Shown here piece by piece: positions 1-6,178 of a DNA stretch of 10,069 nucleotides. Source of the stretch: an uncultured Oscillospiraceae bacterium (GTDB taxonomy: Bacteria > Bacillota > Clostridia > Oscillospirales > Oscillospiraceae); assembly GCA_947630345.1 (NCBI GenBank), contig CANRHF010000066.1, positions 1 through 10,069 of the forward strand, read 5' to 3'. The number at the start of each line of letters is the position of its first letter. Positions within the stretch are counted from its first letter, which is position 1. The position numbers were made by a program, and so were the translations under genes. Below the pieces are notes generated by a model that saw only the letters and a program-made list of their open reading frames with translations, was not told the origin of the DNA and did not search any database.

Positions 1-548
1 TCCCGGTGAATCTGGGCGATCTCGGAGCGCATGGTGACGCGCTGCTTGGCGTCCAGGTTGGAGAGGGGTTCGTCCATCAGGAACACGCCCACCTTCCGGA
101 TGATGGCCCGGCCGATGGCGACACGCTGCCGCTGGCCGCCGGAAAGCGCCCGGGGAAGCCGGTCCAGATAGTCCGTCAGGCCCAGGATGGCGGCGGTGTT
201 CTTCACCTTTTCCTCGATCACTTCCTCGTCCACGCCCTGAAGGGTGAGGCCGAAGGCAATGTTGTCGAAAACCGTCATCTGGGGATACAGGGCGTAGCTC
301 TGGAACACCATGGCGACCTCCCGCTCCCGGGGGCCCCATTCGTTGGCCCGCTGCCCGTTGATCAGGAACTCGCCGTTGGAGATGTCCTCCAGGCCGGCGA
401 TCATCCGCAGCGTGGTGGATTTTCCGCAGCCGGAGGGGCCGACAAAGACGATAAATTCGCCCTTCTCGATCTCCAGGTTGAAGTTGTGAACCGCGTGATA
501 TCCGTTGGGATAGATCTTATTGATGTTTTTCAGCGTTAAGTATGACAT
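1..548 (-). CDS. Sugar ABC transporter ATP-binding protein, MalK/UgpC/MsmX type (3' part beyond the window)
   Basis: This is the ATPase that powers uptake of sugars or oligosaccharides by a CUT1-type ABC importer, on the cytoplasmic face of the membrane. The first 182 codons are present and the frame runs off the left edge, so the end of the ATPase domain and the C-terminal TOBE region are not seen. Visible landmarks are Walker A GPSGCGKST (residues 37-45), the Q-loop VFQSYALYP around Q83, the signature LSGGQRQR (135-142), Walker B VFLMDE (155-160) and the D-loop SNLD (163-166). The start ATG (548-546) is preceded by AAGGAGAC about 9 bases upstream. The gene diverges from the AraC regulator and lies outside the large operon to the right. 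MsmX-type ATPases often serve several importers, so it may be a shared ATPase. The family is certain; the substrate is unknown. Confidence 0.96.
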   Translation of the reverse strand, partial: MSYLTLKNINKIYPNGYHAVHNFNLEIEKGEFIVFVGPSGCGKSTTLRMIAGLEDISNGEFLINGQRANEWGPREREVAMVFQSYALYPQMTVFDNIAFGLTLQGVDEEVIEEKVKNTAAILGLTDYLDRLPRALSGGQRQRVAIGRAIIRKVGVFLMDEPLSNLDAKQRVTMRSEIAQIHR

Positions 549-555
549 ATTTTCT

Positions 556-563
556 GTCTCCTT
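556..563 (-). promoter_or_regulatory. Ribosome binding site of the left-edge ATPase
   Basis: On the minus strand AAGGAGAC lies just upstream of the ATG at 548-546. It supports this start for the partial ATPase gene. Confidence 0.75.
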
Positions 564-621
564 ACCATGATAGATTTACTTTTACCAAATGCGGCGGACT
601 CCGTCATTCATAAAATGGATA

Positions 622-650
622 TGGACAAAACCGACATTTTGTGATAATAT
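622..650 (+). promoter_or_regulatory. Putative sigma-A-type promoter of the AraC regulator
   Basis: TGGACA (622-627, five of six matches to TTGACA) is followed after 17 bases by TAATAT (645-650, four of six matches to TATAAT). An overlapping GATAAT (643-648) is an alternative -10 with a 15-base spacer. Transcription would begin around 657, leaving a short leader before the ATG at 683. This is a by-eye consensus match only. Confidence 0.45.
625..642. promoter_or_regulatory. Operator-like inverted repeat in the promoter spacer
   Basis: ACAAAA (625-630), six bases, then TTTTGT (637-642) form a perfect 6-bp inverted repeat. It sits between the proposed -35 and -10 elements, where a bound protein would block RNA polymerase. 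AraC proteins more often bind direct repeats, so the binding factor, if any, could be a different regulator. A chance palindrome in AT-rich DNA is possible. Confidence 0.3.
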
Positions 651-668
651 ATTTCACAGACCATTGGG

Positions 669-675
669 AAAGGAG
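669..675 (+). promoter_or_regulatory. Ribosome binding site fixing the AraC start at 683
   Basis: AAAGGAG lies 7 bases before the ATG at 683-685. The upstream in-frame ATG at 641 has no such site and falls inside the proposed promoter, so 683 is preferred. Confidence 0.8.
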
Positions 676-682
676 TTCTGAA

Positions 683-1459
683 ATGAATAAAATCGTCTAT
701 GTCGGAAAGCACGCGCTGACGATGACGGTCTCCCGCCATATCCACAGCACTTGGGAGCTGATCTTCTGCACCAGCGGCAGCGGAAGGCTGATCTTTGATG
801 ACCGGGTCCTGCACTATTCCACCAATGACATCGCCGTGATTCCGCCCCGGCTGCCCCATGCCAATCGGAGCGTCGAGGGCTTCACCAACATCCACATCAA
901 TCTGACGGATTCCACCCTGACTGATCCGGAGCCAATGATCATTCACTGCGATCCCAACGGTTTTCTGCTCAGCGCCTTCCAAGCGGCTTTTTACTACTAC
1001 TCCCGCAGCGAGGAGGGACGTACCCTCCTGCCCGTGTACGGGCAGCTCATCGCCGCTCTCCTGGCTCAGCAGCAGCCGGGCCGGCAGCGCAGCGAGGTGG
1101 TACACGAAATCGAGTGCAGCATCCTGCAAAATTACCCGGACTGCCGGTTCGACCTGAGCGGGTATTTGCGGAGCCTCCCCTTCAACTGCGAGTATCTGAA
1201 AAAGCTCTTCAAGAAAGAAACCGGGATGACGCCCCACCAATATCTTATGGAAAAGCGTCTGGAAAGCGCGGCCAACGCGCTGACCATGTCCCGCGGAAAG
1301 GGAAGCATCACCGACACCGCGCGGCTGTGCGGCTTCAGTGAGCCGCTGTACTTCTCCCGGTTATTTAAGAAGAAGTACGGCGTGTCCCCCCGTCAATATG
1401 CCCAGGAAAACCCAGAGCCTCCCATTACCGACTCGGATACCATGAAGCTCATGCCGTGA
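683..1459 (+). CDS. AraC-family transcriptional regulator with N-terminal cupin sensor domain
   Basis: This is a 258-residue one-component regulator, a usual length for the family. The N-terminal half looks like an AraC cupin ligand-binding domain: H19, H21 and E25 in the HIHSTWEL stretch, then short beta-rich segments ending in DIAVIPPRLPHANRS (about 49-63). The C-terminal part, about residues 150-245, carries the two helix-turn-helix motifs. The second is marked by ITDTARLCGFSEPLYFSRLF, followed by KKKYGVSPRQY, which is very close to the family signature. It probably senses a sugar or sugar acid and activates transport and degradation genes. It is the only regulator in view and lies between the divergent ATPase gene and the convergent sugar operon, so either may be a target; that is inference. 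Its last 11 bases overlap the 3' end of the hydrolase gene on the opposite strand. Confidence 0.95.
   Translation: MNKIVYVGKHALTMTVSRHIHSTWELIFCTSGSGRLIFDDRVLHYSTNDIAVIPPRLPHANRSVEGFTNIHINLTDSTLTDPEPMIIHCDPNGFLLSAFQAAFYYYSRSEEGRTLLPVYGQLIAALLAQQQPGRQRSEVVHEIECSILQNYPDCRFDLSGYLRSLPFNCEYLKKLFKKETGMTPHQYLMEKRLESAANALTMSRGKGSITDTARLCGFSEPLYFSRLFKKKYGVSPRQYAQENPEPPITDSDTMKLMP
1449..1459. other. Convergent 3' overlap of the AraC and hydrolase genes
   Basis: The AraC stop (TGA, 1457-1459) and the hydrolase stop (TGA on the minus strand, 1451-1449) lie inside each other's coding ends, giving an 11-bp tail-to-tail overlap. No intergenic terminator can exist here, so each transcript must extend antisense into the other gene. 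Confidence 0.9.
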
Positions 1460-2579
1460 GGCGCTTGATCTCCGTGTAGGCAAGGACAAAGGGGGCTACC
1501 CCCTTGGCGTCGTTCTCCACCACCGGCTCGGAGATGTAATAGGCGTAGGAACCGTCCCTGCGCCGGTTGTTCTCCGGGCCCAGGCCCGCTACCAGGCAGA
1601 TTCCGCCCAGGTTCAGGCCGTTTTCGGTGAAGCGCAAATATTTTTCCACAATGCCGCTGAAGGTCTTTTGACCCTTGGCGGCATATTCTTGCTCCAGCGC
1701 GCCCAGCCGGGCGCCCTTGAGCATGGCGTAGGCCATCATAGCGCTGCCGCTGGTCTCCAGGTAGTTGCCTTCCCGGCCAATCTGGTCCGGGACCTGGCAA
1801 TACAGTCCGGTCTCCGGGTCTGCGTACCGGGAAACAGAGGCCATCAGGCCGGTGAAAATTTCAGCCAGCTCCCCCCTGCCCTGCTCCACCGGCACGATCT
1901 CCAGCAGATCCGCCAGCGCCACGGCAAACCAACCCAAAGAGCGGAGCCAGAAGTTCTGGGAACATCCGGTCTGCGGGTCCGCCCAAAAGGCGGTGCGGGA
2001 GGCGTCGTAGCCATGGTAGTAAAGCCCCGTTTTTTCGTCCCGCATCCGCTGCCGAACGGTGCGGATCTGCCGGACGGTGTCGGAGCAGTCTCCGCCGCCG
2101 AAATGGGTGGCGTAAAGGGCTTGGAAGGGCTGGGCCATGTAGATCCCGTCCAGCCAAACCTGGTTGGGATAGATGGCCTTGTGCCAGAAGTTGCCTTCAT
2201 AGGTCCGGGGCTGGTTTTCCAGCTGCCGGTGGAGAGTGTCCGCCGCCAGGCGGTACTTTTCCTCTCCGGTGGCGTCGTAGAGGGCGAAGAGTACCCGGCC
2301 CTCGTTGATATCATCCAGGTTCGCCTTCTCCGGCTCCAGGGTTCGGATCTGTCCGTCCTCCCCCACAAAGTGATCGACGCAGGACCGGACAAAGGCGAAG
2401 TACCCCTCCTCCCCGGTAATGCGGGACATCTCCGTTAGGGCGGTGAGCATACACCCGTCGATATAGTTCCAGGACGCCTGTTTCCCCTCCCGGATCTTCT
2501 CCATGTTCCAGGCGGTACACTGGGGAGTGGAACGGGCCACCAGGTCCCGGATGAAATCGTCAATTTTCCTGTGATCCAT
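1449..2579 (-). CDS. GH105/GH88-like unsaturated uronyl (rhamnogalacturonyl) hydrolase
   Basis: This is a 376-residue cytoplasmic enzyme of the alpha6/alpha6-barrel family that includes Bacillus subtilis YteR and YesR. Members hydrolyse the terminal 4,5-unsaturated uronic acid that polysaccharide lyases leave on oligosaccharides. Visible family landmarks are NLD (D89), NFWHKAIYPNQVWLDG with the likely catalytic D144, YYHGYD (H189), FWLRSLGW (210-217) and ETSGSAMMAYAM (275-286). These positions agree closely with the YteR active-site residues as I remember them. There is no signal peptide, so it acts on imported substrate. The start at 2579 is chosen because AAAGGGG lies 5 bases upstream; a 52-residue in-frame extension has no family resemblance and lies inside the upstream gene. 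It overlaps that gene by 20 bp. The activity class is well supported; the exact glycan (rhamnogalacturonan or another) is not. Confidence 0.93.
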   Translation of the reverse strand: MDHRKIDDFIRDLVARSTPQCTAWNMEKIREGKQASWNYIDGCMLTALTEMSRITGEEGYFAFVRSCVDHFVGEDGQIRTLEPEKANLDDINEGRVLFALYDATGEEKYRLAADTLHRQLENQPRTYEGNFWHKAIYPNQVWLDGIYMAQPFQALYATHFGGGDCSDTVRQIRTVRQRMRDEKTGLYYHGYDASRTAFWADPQTGCSQNFWLRSLGWFAVALADLLEIVPVEQGRGELAEIFTGLMASVSRYADPETGLYCQVPDQIGREGNYLETSGSAMMAYAMLKGARLGALEQEYAAKGQKTFSGIVEKYLRFTENGLNLGGICLVAGLGPENNRRRDGSYAYYISEPVVENDAKGVAPFVLAYTEIKRLTA

Positions 2580-3219
2580 CTGTACCCCTTTCTGCGGTAC
2601 GGCCCCGCTTCCAAAGGCTTTGCAGATAATGCTTGACGGCGATGAGCAAGCTGTCCAGTCCCATATAGAACAGGCCAAAGAGTACCGGCTCCACGCCCAA
2701 AAACAGGGTCTCGGTATCCCCAGTGATCTGGGCAAAGGTCCAGTTGATCAGCGAATAGAGGCAGAACTCCAAAAACAGCAACAGGTAGGCATACAAAATG
2801 TTCAGCGGGAAGCTGGCATAGCCCTTCTTGGGGAACATCATGAAGGGACTGTTCTCCCCGGGGGTCTTTTCCAGGAACCGAAGCACATTGTTGGTCATCA
2901 CATCGGTGACAATGCCCAGGGCCATGCCGGTGACAAAGAGCTGATCCAGCATATTGCCGATATAATTCCCCAGGCCCCAGAGGAAGAAGAAGCACACCGC
3001 CCCGGGAAACCAGAACTTGATGAAGATCATCTTCAGCCAGTGGGGAATTTTGAACTTTCCGCCGGACTGGTAGGAGCGCAGCTCCTCGGGAGAAACCTCC
3101 GGAGAGTTGGACTCATCGGCATTGACCAGGTCATCTACCGCCTGGGTGTTGAGCTTGTAGTATTCGGACTGCCGCTCGATCTGCTCATGGGCATCCTGCT
3201 TGCGTTTTTTCTTGCTCAT
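2560..3219 (-). CDS. Small four-helix membrane protein of unknown function (219 aa)
   Basis: I do not recognise this family. The protein has a long charged N-terminal region (about 1-60, starting MSKKKRKQ, with acidic stretch NADESNSPEVSPEEL). Four hydrophobic segments follow at about 64-83, 90-110, 138-160 and 174-197, then a basic and polar tail. The segment between helices 2 and 3 is long and holds KTPGENSPFMMFPKKGY. No signal peptide, catalytic motif or permease EAA loop is visible. The start has AGGAGA a few bases upstream. It is the last of four small membrane genes and overlaps the hydrolase gene by 20 bp. It shares the general layout of the other three, although the segment between helices 2 and 3 is longer, and like the 198-residue protein it begins MSKK. 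An accessory role in the sugar importer or in a separate ATPase-driven system is inference. Confidence 0.88.
   Translation of the reverse strand: MSKKKRKQDAHEQIERQSEYYKLNTQAVDDLVNADESNSPEVSPEELRSYQSGGKFKIPHWLKMIFIKFWFPGAVCFFFLWGLGNYIGNMLDQLFVTGMALGIVTDVMTNNVLRFLEKTPGENSPFMMFPKKGYASFPLNILYAYLLLFLEFCLYSLINWTFAQITGDTETLFLGVEPVLFGLFYMGLDSLLIAVKHYLQSLWKRGRTAERGTDGSQEN
2585..2591 (-). promoter_or_regulatory. Ribosome binding site fixing the hydrolase start at 2579
   Basis: AAAGGGG on the minus strand, 5 bases before the ATG, lies within the last codons of the upstream membrane-protein gene. It selects the 376-residue form over a longer open frame and suggests translational coupling. Confidence 0.75.
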
Positions 3220-3238
3220 AATTCTCCTGTCAGCAGGC

Positions 3239-3258
3239 CGGGAGGCATGGGCCTCCCG
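3239..3258. other. Intercistronic hairpin
   Basis: CGGGAGGC (3239-3246) and GCCTCCCG (3251-3258) form a perfect 8-bp stem with a 4-base loop, in the 78-bp gap between two membrane-protein genes. No T-run follows on the minus strand, so it is not a classical intrinsic terminator. It more likely affects mRNA processing or stability, or translation of the next gene, whose ribosome site is about 10 bases downstream. Confidence 0.6.
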
Positions 3259-3297
3259 TTACCTGTTTGGTTCGCGGGACAGATGCGGATAGACGGA

Positions 3298-3894
3298 TTA
3301 CGCCTCGGCGGAGATATCGATGGCTTCCATCTTGCCGTTGTCGCCCACATCCACGGAGGTCTTGATTTTCCGGAGCAGCTTGCTGTAGACCGGCAGCAGC
3401 GCCGTCAGTCCCAGGGAAATCGCCAGCATCCAGATGTGGACCGACAAGTTGTTGTAGGCATAGGCGATGTAGACCGTGTCAGTGCCAATGACAATGGGGT
3501 TGTCCGCCCGGGTGATGGCCGTCAGGATCATCTGACGGTAGTACACATCCGCGAAGATGATCAGACCCACCATGACCACCATCAGCACCAGCATGGGCAC
3601 ATTGACCTTCTTCCGATAGGGGAAGGCGTTGAGGAAGCACATAAACGACAGCATGGACAGCAGCATGGTGGTAAAGCCCGCCAGGCCCATGCCGGCGCCC
3701 TGGATCTTGGCCGTGGTGTCGGAGACGTGCATCAGATTCAGGGCATAGAACAGAAACGCCACCACGAAGGCCGCCAGCGGGATCATCTGGGGGCGGCGCT
3801 TCAGGGAAACGATAAACTTCCGGCAGAGCTCCTTCACACCGGACAAGAGCTTTTTCCACCAAGGCATGCCGGAGCCTTTTTCTTTCTTGCTCAT
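3298..3894 (-). CDS. Small four-helix membrane protein of unknown function (198 aa)
   Basis: I do not recognise this family. A basic N-terminal region (about 1-36, with MSKKEKG, WWKK and SLKRRPQ) precedes four hydrophobic segments at about 37-55, 68-89, 100-118 and 150-170. A short basic loop, PYRKK (92-96), lies between helices 2 and 3, and the tail is first basic (SKLLRKIK), then acidic. By the positive-inside rule, both termini and the basic loop face the cytoplasm. No EAA permease loop, signal peptide or enzyme motif is visible. The ATG follows the stop of the ATPase gene by one base, which implies tight translational coupling with the ATPase. The best guess is a membrane partner of that ATPase or of the importer; this is inference from position only. 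Confidence 0.88.
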   Translation of the reverse strand: MSKKEKGSGMPWWKKLLSGVKELCRKFIVSLKRRPQMIPLAAFVVAFLFYALNLMHVSDTTAKIQGAGMGLAGFTTMLLSMLSFMCFLNAFPYRKKVNVPMLVLMVVMVGLIIFADVYYRQMILTAITRADNPIVIGTDTVYIAYAYNNLSVHIWMLAISLGLTALLPVYSKLLRKIKTSVDVGDNGKMEAIDISAEA

Positions 3895-3895
3895 A

Positions 3896-4972
3896 TCACT
3901 TGTCCCCCCTGATCGCGTTGGTAGTCTCCTTGTCGAAGAAGTGCTTTCTGGTAAAGGAGAAGGATGCCGTGTCCCCGGCCTTGTAATTGGCCCAGCCCTT
4001 GAGCTTGGCGGAGATCCGCAGGCCCCGCTGGCCGCCGATGTAGCCGTGGACCAAGGTGTTCATGCCCAGGTTTTCGTTGGAGAAGACGGAGACTTTCACA
4101 TCCGGCCCCTCCACAATGTTCTCCGGACGGACGCCCAGGGTGATGGTCTTGCCCTCGTAGGCCCGGAGGGTCTGCTTTTCCTCGTCCGTCAGCGCCACCT
4201 GGAAGTTGGCGCCCACCAGCTTGCCCTCCCGGACCTGCACATCGAAGAAGTTCATGGGCGGCAGGCCGATAAAGCTGGCGACAAAAATATTGTTGGGCGA
4301 ATCGTACAGCTCCAAAGGCGTACCCACCTGCTGAACATGGCCCATGGACATACACACGATCCGGTCCGCCAGGGTCAACGCCTCGGTCTGGTCGTGGGTG
4401 ACGTAGAGCATGGTGGCCTGCAGGCGTTTGTGCAGGAGCAGGATCTCCCGCCGGGTCGCGCCCCGGAGCTTGGCGTCCAGGTTGCTCAAAGGCTCGTCAA
4501 ACAGGAACACCTTGGGGTTCCGGACAATGGAACGGCCCATGGCCACCCGCTGGCGCTGGCCGCCGGAGAGCTGGGCAGGCTTCTTATTCAGCTGGCTGGT
4601 CAGACCCAGGATCTCGGCCGCCGCCAGCACCTTTTTGTGGATAACATTGGGGTTTTCCTTGCGCAGCGTCAGGGAAAACGCCATGTTTTCGTAAATGGTC
4701 ATGTGGCCATACAGGGCGTAGTTCTGGAAGACCATGGCCATGTCCCGGTCCTTCGCCGGGGTGGTGGTGATGTCCTTCCCGTCCAGGAGCAGCTTGCCCT
4801 TGGAAATATCCTCCAGACCCGCGACCATCCGCAAGGTGGTGGACTTCCCGCAGCCAGAGGGTCCCACCAGCACGATCAGTTCCCCATCCTTCACGTCCAG
4901 ATTAAAGTCATAGACCGCCTGAACGTTATTGTCATATATCTTGTCGATATGCTGCAAGCTCAGTGTAGCCAT
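3896..4972 (-). CDS. ABC transporter ATP-binding protein, MalK/UgpC/MsmX type (complete)
   Basis: This is a 358-residue ATPase with the length and layout of the MalK family. Walker A is GPSGCGKST (37-45), the Q-loop glutamine is Q83, the signature is LSGGQRQR (135-142), Walker B is VFLFDE (155-160), the D-loop is SNLD (163-166) and the switch histidine is H193 in VTHDQTEAL. A C-terminal region from about 236 matches a TOBE-type regulatory domain, with LGVRPENI as its familiar element. One oddity is ALYGHM after the Q-loop, where ALYPHM is usual. AAGGAG overlapping the previous stop codon precedes the start. The gene sits between two pairs of small membrane proteins rather than beside the permeases. 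It could energise the importer encoded further right or work with the small membrane proteins. Confidence 0.96.
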   Translation of the reverse strand: MATLSLQHIDKIYDNNVQAVYDFNLDVKDGELIVLVGPSGCGKSTTLRMVAGLEDISKGKLLLDGKDITTTPAKDRDMAMVFQNYALYGHMTIYENMAFSLTLRKENPNVIHKKVLAAAEILGLTSQLNKKPAQLSGGQRQRVAMGRSIVRNPKVFLFDEPLSNLDAKLRGATRREILLLHKRLQATMLYVTHDQTEALTLADRIVCMSMGHVQQVGTPLELYDSPNNIFVASFIGLPPMNFFDVQVREGKLVGANFQVALTDEEKQTLRAYEGKTITLGVRPENIVEGPDVKVSVFSNENLGMNTLVHGYIGGQRGLRISAKLKGWANYKAGDTASFSFTRKHFFDKETTNAIRGDK

Positions 4973-4984
4973 GTCTTCATCTCC

Positions 4985-5476
4985 TTATGCTGTCTGGGTC
5001 TCGAGGGACTTCATGTGGGTGGAAAGCTCCCGGCACTTGTAAAGATTCACCAGAGCGGAGAGGATCAGGCAGACGGCGGAAACCGCCAGGTAGACCACGA
5101 TCCGAATAAACTGGGCGTCCTCCATCACCGGAATCTCCGCGCCGTTGACCAGAGTCATGGCGGCGTGGGCCTGGCTGGGAATGATGAAAATGCGGGCGAT
5201 CTGGAGCGCTCCAACGACAAGGAGCAGATAGGAATAGCTCTGCTTGTAGTTCTTGACCCCCTCGGAGGCCAGGAACACCGCCAGCATGAAGATCAGGTTG
5301 TACACGATGGAGCCGCCGACCAGGATGGTATAGTAATAGGTGCCCACATCGGACTTATACAGGCTGACGAAGTAGAACACGTTGAACAAAATCCCGATAA
5401 TCGCCAGGTTTGAAGAAAGGGAATTTTTGGTAAACCTCATTCGGTCTCTTTGGACGCTGCGTTCTTCCGCGGTCAT
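4985..5476 (-). CDS. Small four-helix membrane protein of unknown function (163 aa)
   Basis: I do not recognise this family. A short charged N-terminal region (about 1-20) is followed by hydrophobic segments at about 22-40, 48-71, 80-99 and 122-145 and a polar tail (YKCRELSTHMKS). The loop between helices 2 and 3 is short and carries lysines (SEGVKNYKQ, 71-79). The helix 3-4 loop is about 20 residues and probably extracytoplasmic. It has no signal peptide, enzyme motif or EAA permease loop. Its start overlaps the stop of the upstream membrane gene by 4 bases (ATGA), and the ATPase gene begins 12 bases after its stop, so the three are very likely translated as a unit. Only its membrane nature and operon position are supported. 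Confidence 0.88.
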   Translation of the reverse strand: MTAEERSVQRDRMRFTKNSLSSNLAIIGILFNVFYFVSLYKSDVGTYYYTILVGGSIVYNLIFMLAVFLASEGVKNYKQSYSYLLLVVGALQIARIFIIPSQAHAAMTLVNGAEIPVMEDAQFIRIVVYLAVSAVCLILSALVNLYKCRELSTHMKSLETQTA

Positions 5477-6063
5477 ACGGCAGCCCTCCTTCCTTCCTCA
5501 ATGAGCTTGGACTCCTCCTTCATCAGCAGGACCTTCCACACGGCGTTGGCGATCAGCAGGACGCTGACCAGCAGCATCAGGCCGAAGACCGCGTAGTGGA
5601 TGTCAAACCAGAAGGTGGATTCGGTGTACAGCGTGCCCCACATCTCGGCGTGTTCCTTCAGCGCGGCGAAATCCACCTGGAGGAACTGGGCCTTGAAGAT
5701 CTCAATGTAGCTGTGGCCGAAAATGGTGATGTACACGCTGGCGGCCGCGAACAATCCGATGGAAACATAGTTTCCGATATAGTATTTCCGGCGGCTGTGG
5801 GTGTTGGTGACAAACAGCAGGCAAGCCAGCAGGATCAGACCGATGCTGTAGATCAGAAAATACTGGTTAAATTCCTGCATATTGTAGTACACGATCGATC
5901 CGGGGACGTCCGTCTGGTACAGATTGTTGGGATTGCGCATGGTATCGTACAGGGCGTCATACAGATCGGTCATGATCCCCAGAGAGTAGAGAAACAGCAC
6001 AACGCTGACCACGATCGCCGCCAGGCAAAGGACCCTTTGCACAGTCAACTGTTTTTTATACAT
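5473..6063 (-). CDS. Small four-helix membrane protein of unknown function (196 aa)
   Basis: I do not recognise this family. It has four hydrophobic segments at about 10-31, 66-86, 96-117 and 155-176. The helix 1-2 loop (about 32-65) and the helix 3-4 loop (about 118-154) are long and rich in aromatic and acidic residues, and are probably outside the cell. The basic loop HSRRKYY (89-95) between helices 2 and 3 and the charged tail (MKEESKLIEEGRR) are probably cytoplasmic. No EAA permease loop or catalytic motif is visible. AGGAGGT stands a few bases before the ATG. It follows the binding-protein gene after a 115-bp gap containing a strong hairpin, and starts the block of four membrane genes plus ATPase. 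The large outer loops could contact a binding protein or substrate, which is speculation. Confidence 0.88.
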   Translation of the reverse strand: MYKKQLTVQRVLCLAAIVVSVVLFLYSLGIMTDLYDALYDTMRNPNNLYQTDVPGSIVYYNMQEFNQYFLIYSIGLILLACLLFVTNTHSRRKYYIGNYVSIGLFAAASVYITIFGHSYIEIFKAQFLQVDFAALKEHAEMWGTLYTESTFWFDIHYAVFGLMLLVSVLLIANAVWKVLLMKEESKLIEEGRRAAV

Positions 6064-6178
6064 GACGACCTCCTCCCAAGGAAGTATCGTCCCACTCTGC
6101 CCGGGCGGCGGAGCCGCCCGGGGCAGTGGGTCATCTTATCCGTTTCGGGCAAATGCCCTTCTTTTTCAGGTCTCGCGA
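6064..6178. other. Intercistronic region after the binding-protein gene
   Basis: This 115-bp gap separates the solute-binding protein gene from the membrane-protein block. It contains the large hairpin at 6091-6130, a small palindrome GGGCAAATGCCC (6147-6158) and the ribosome site of the next gene. A T-rich run beside the small palindrome lies on its plus-strand 3' side, the wrong side for a terminator of the minus-strand operon. No clear promoter is visible. Confidence 0.6.
6091..6130. other. Strong GC-rich intercistronic hairpin
   Basis: The inner stem pairs 6100-6109 with 6113-6122 (10 GC pairs around a 3-base loop), and the outer stem pairs CCCACT (6091-6096) with AGTGGG (6125-6130), with small bulges between. 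On the minus strand it follows the binding-protein stop codon and has no T-run after it. It is therefore more likely a transcript-stabilising or attenuating element than a full terminator. Confidence 0.7.

Larger units (their letters stand above)
549..682. other. Divergent intergenic region between the ATPase and araC-type genes
   Basis: This 134-bp gap separates two divergently transcribed genes and is visibly more AT-rich than the coding sequence around it. It contains a probable plus-strand promoter (622-650), a short palindrome (625-642) and the ribosome binding sites of both genes. I could not find a convincing minus-strand promoter for the ATPase gene. A regulator next to a divergent transport gene commonly controls both; here that is inference. 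Confidence 0.7.

Noticed and set aside
564..600. TATCAT (minus strand) as a -10 box for the left-edge ATPase gene
   Set aside because: It lies too close to the ribosome site and has no -35 match at the right distance.
641..682. An upstream ATG for the AraC regulator at 641
   Set aside because: It has no ribosome site and overlaps the proposed -10 region; the ATG at 683 has AAAGGAG at ideal distance.
2580..2735. A 52-residue N-terminal extension of the hydrolase
   Set aside because: It lies inside the upstream membrane gene, lacks a ribosome site and has no family resemblance, whereas the ATG at 2579 has AAAGGGG 5 bases upstream.
3866..5413. A long plus-strand open frame of about 515 codons opposite the complete ATPase and the 163-aa gene
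   Set aside because: It is antisense to an ATPase with all catalytic motifs, and its own sequence shows no domain, only composition bias.
6147..6165. GGGCAAATGCCC followed by TTCTTTTT, resembling a terminator
   Set aside because: The T-rich run is on the plus-strand side, and no plus-strand gene ends here; for the minus-strand operon the run is on the wrong side. The stem is only 4-5 bp.
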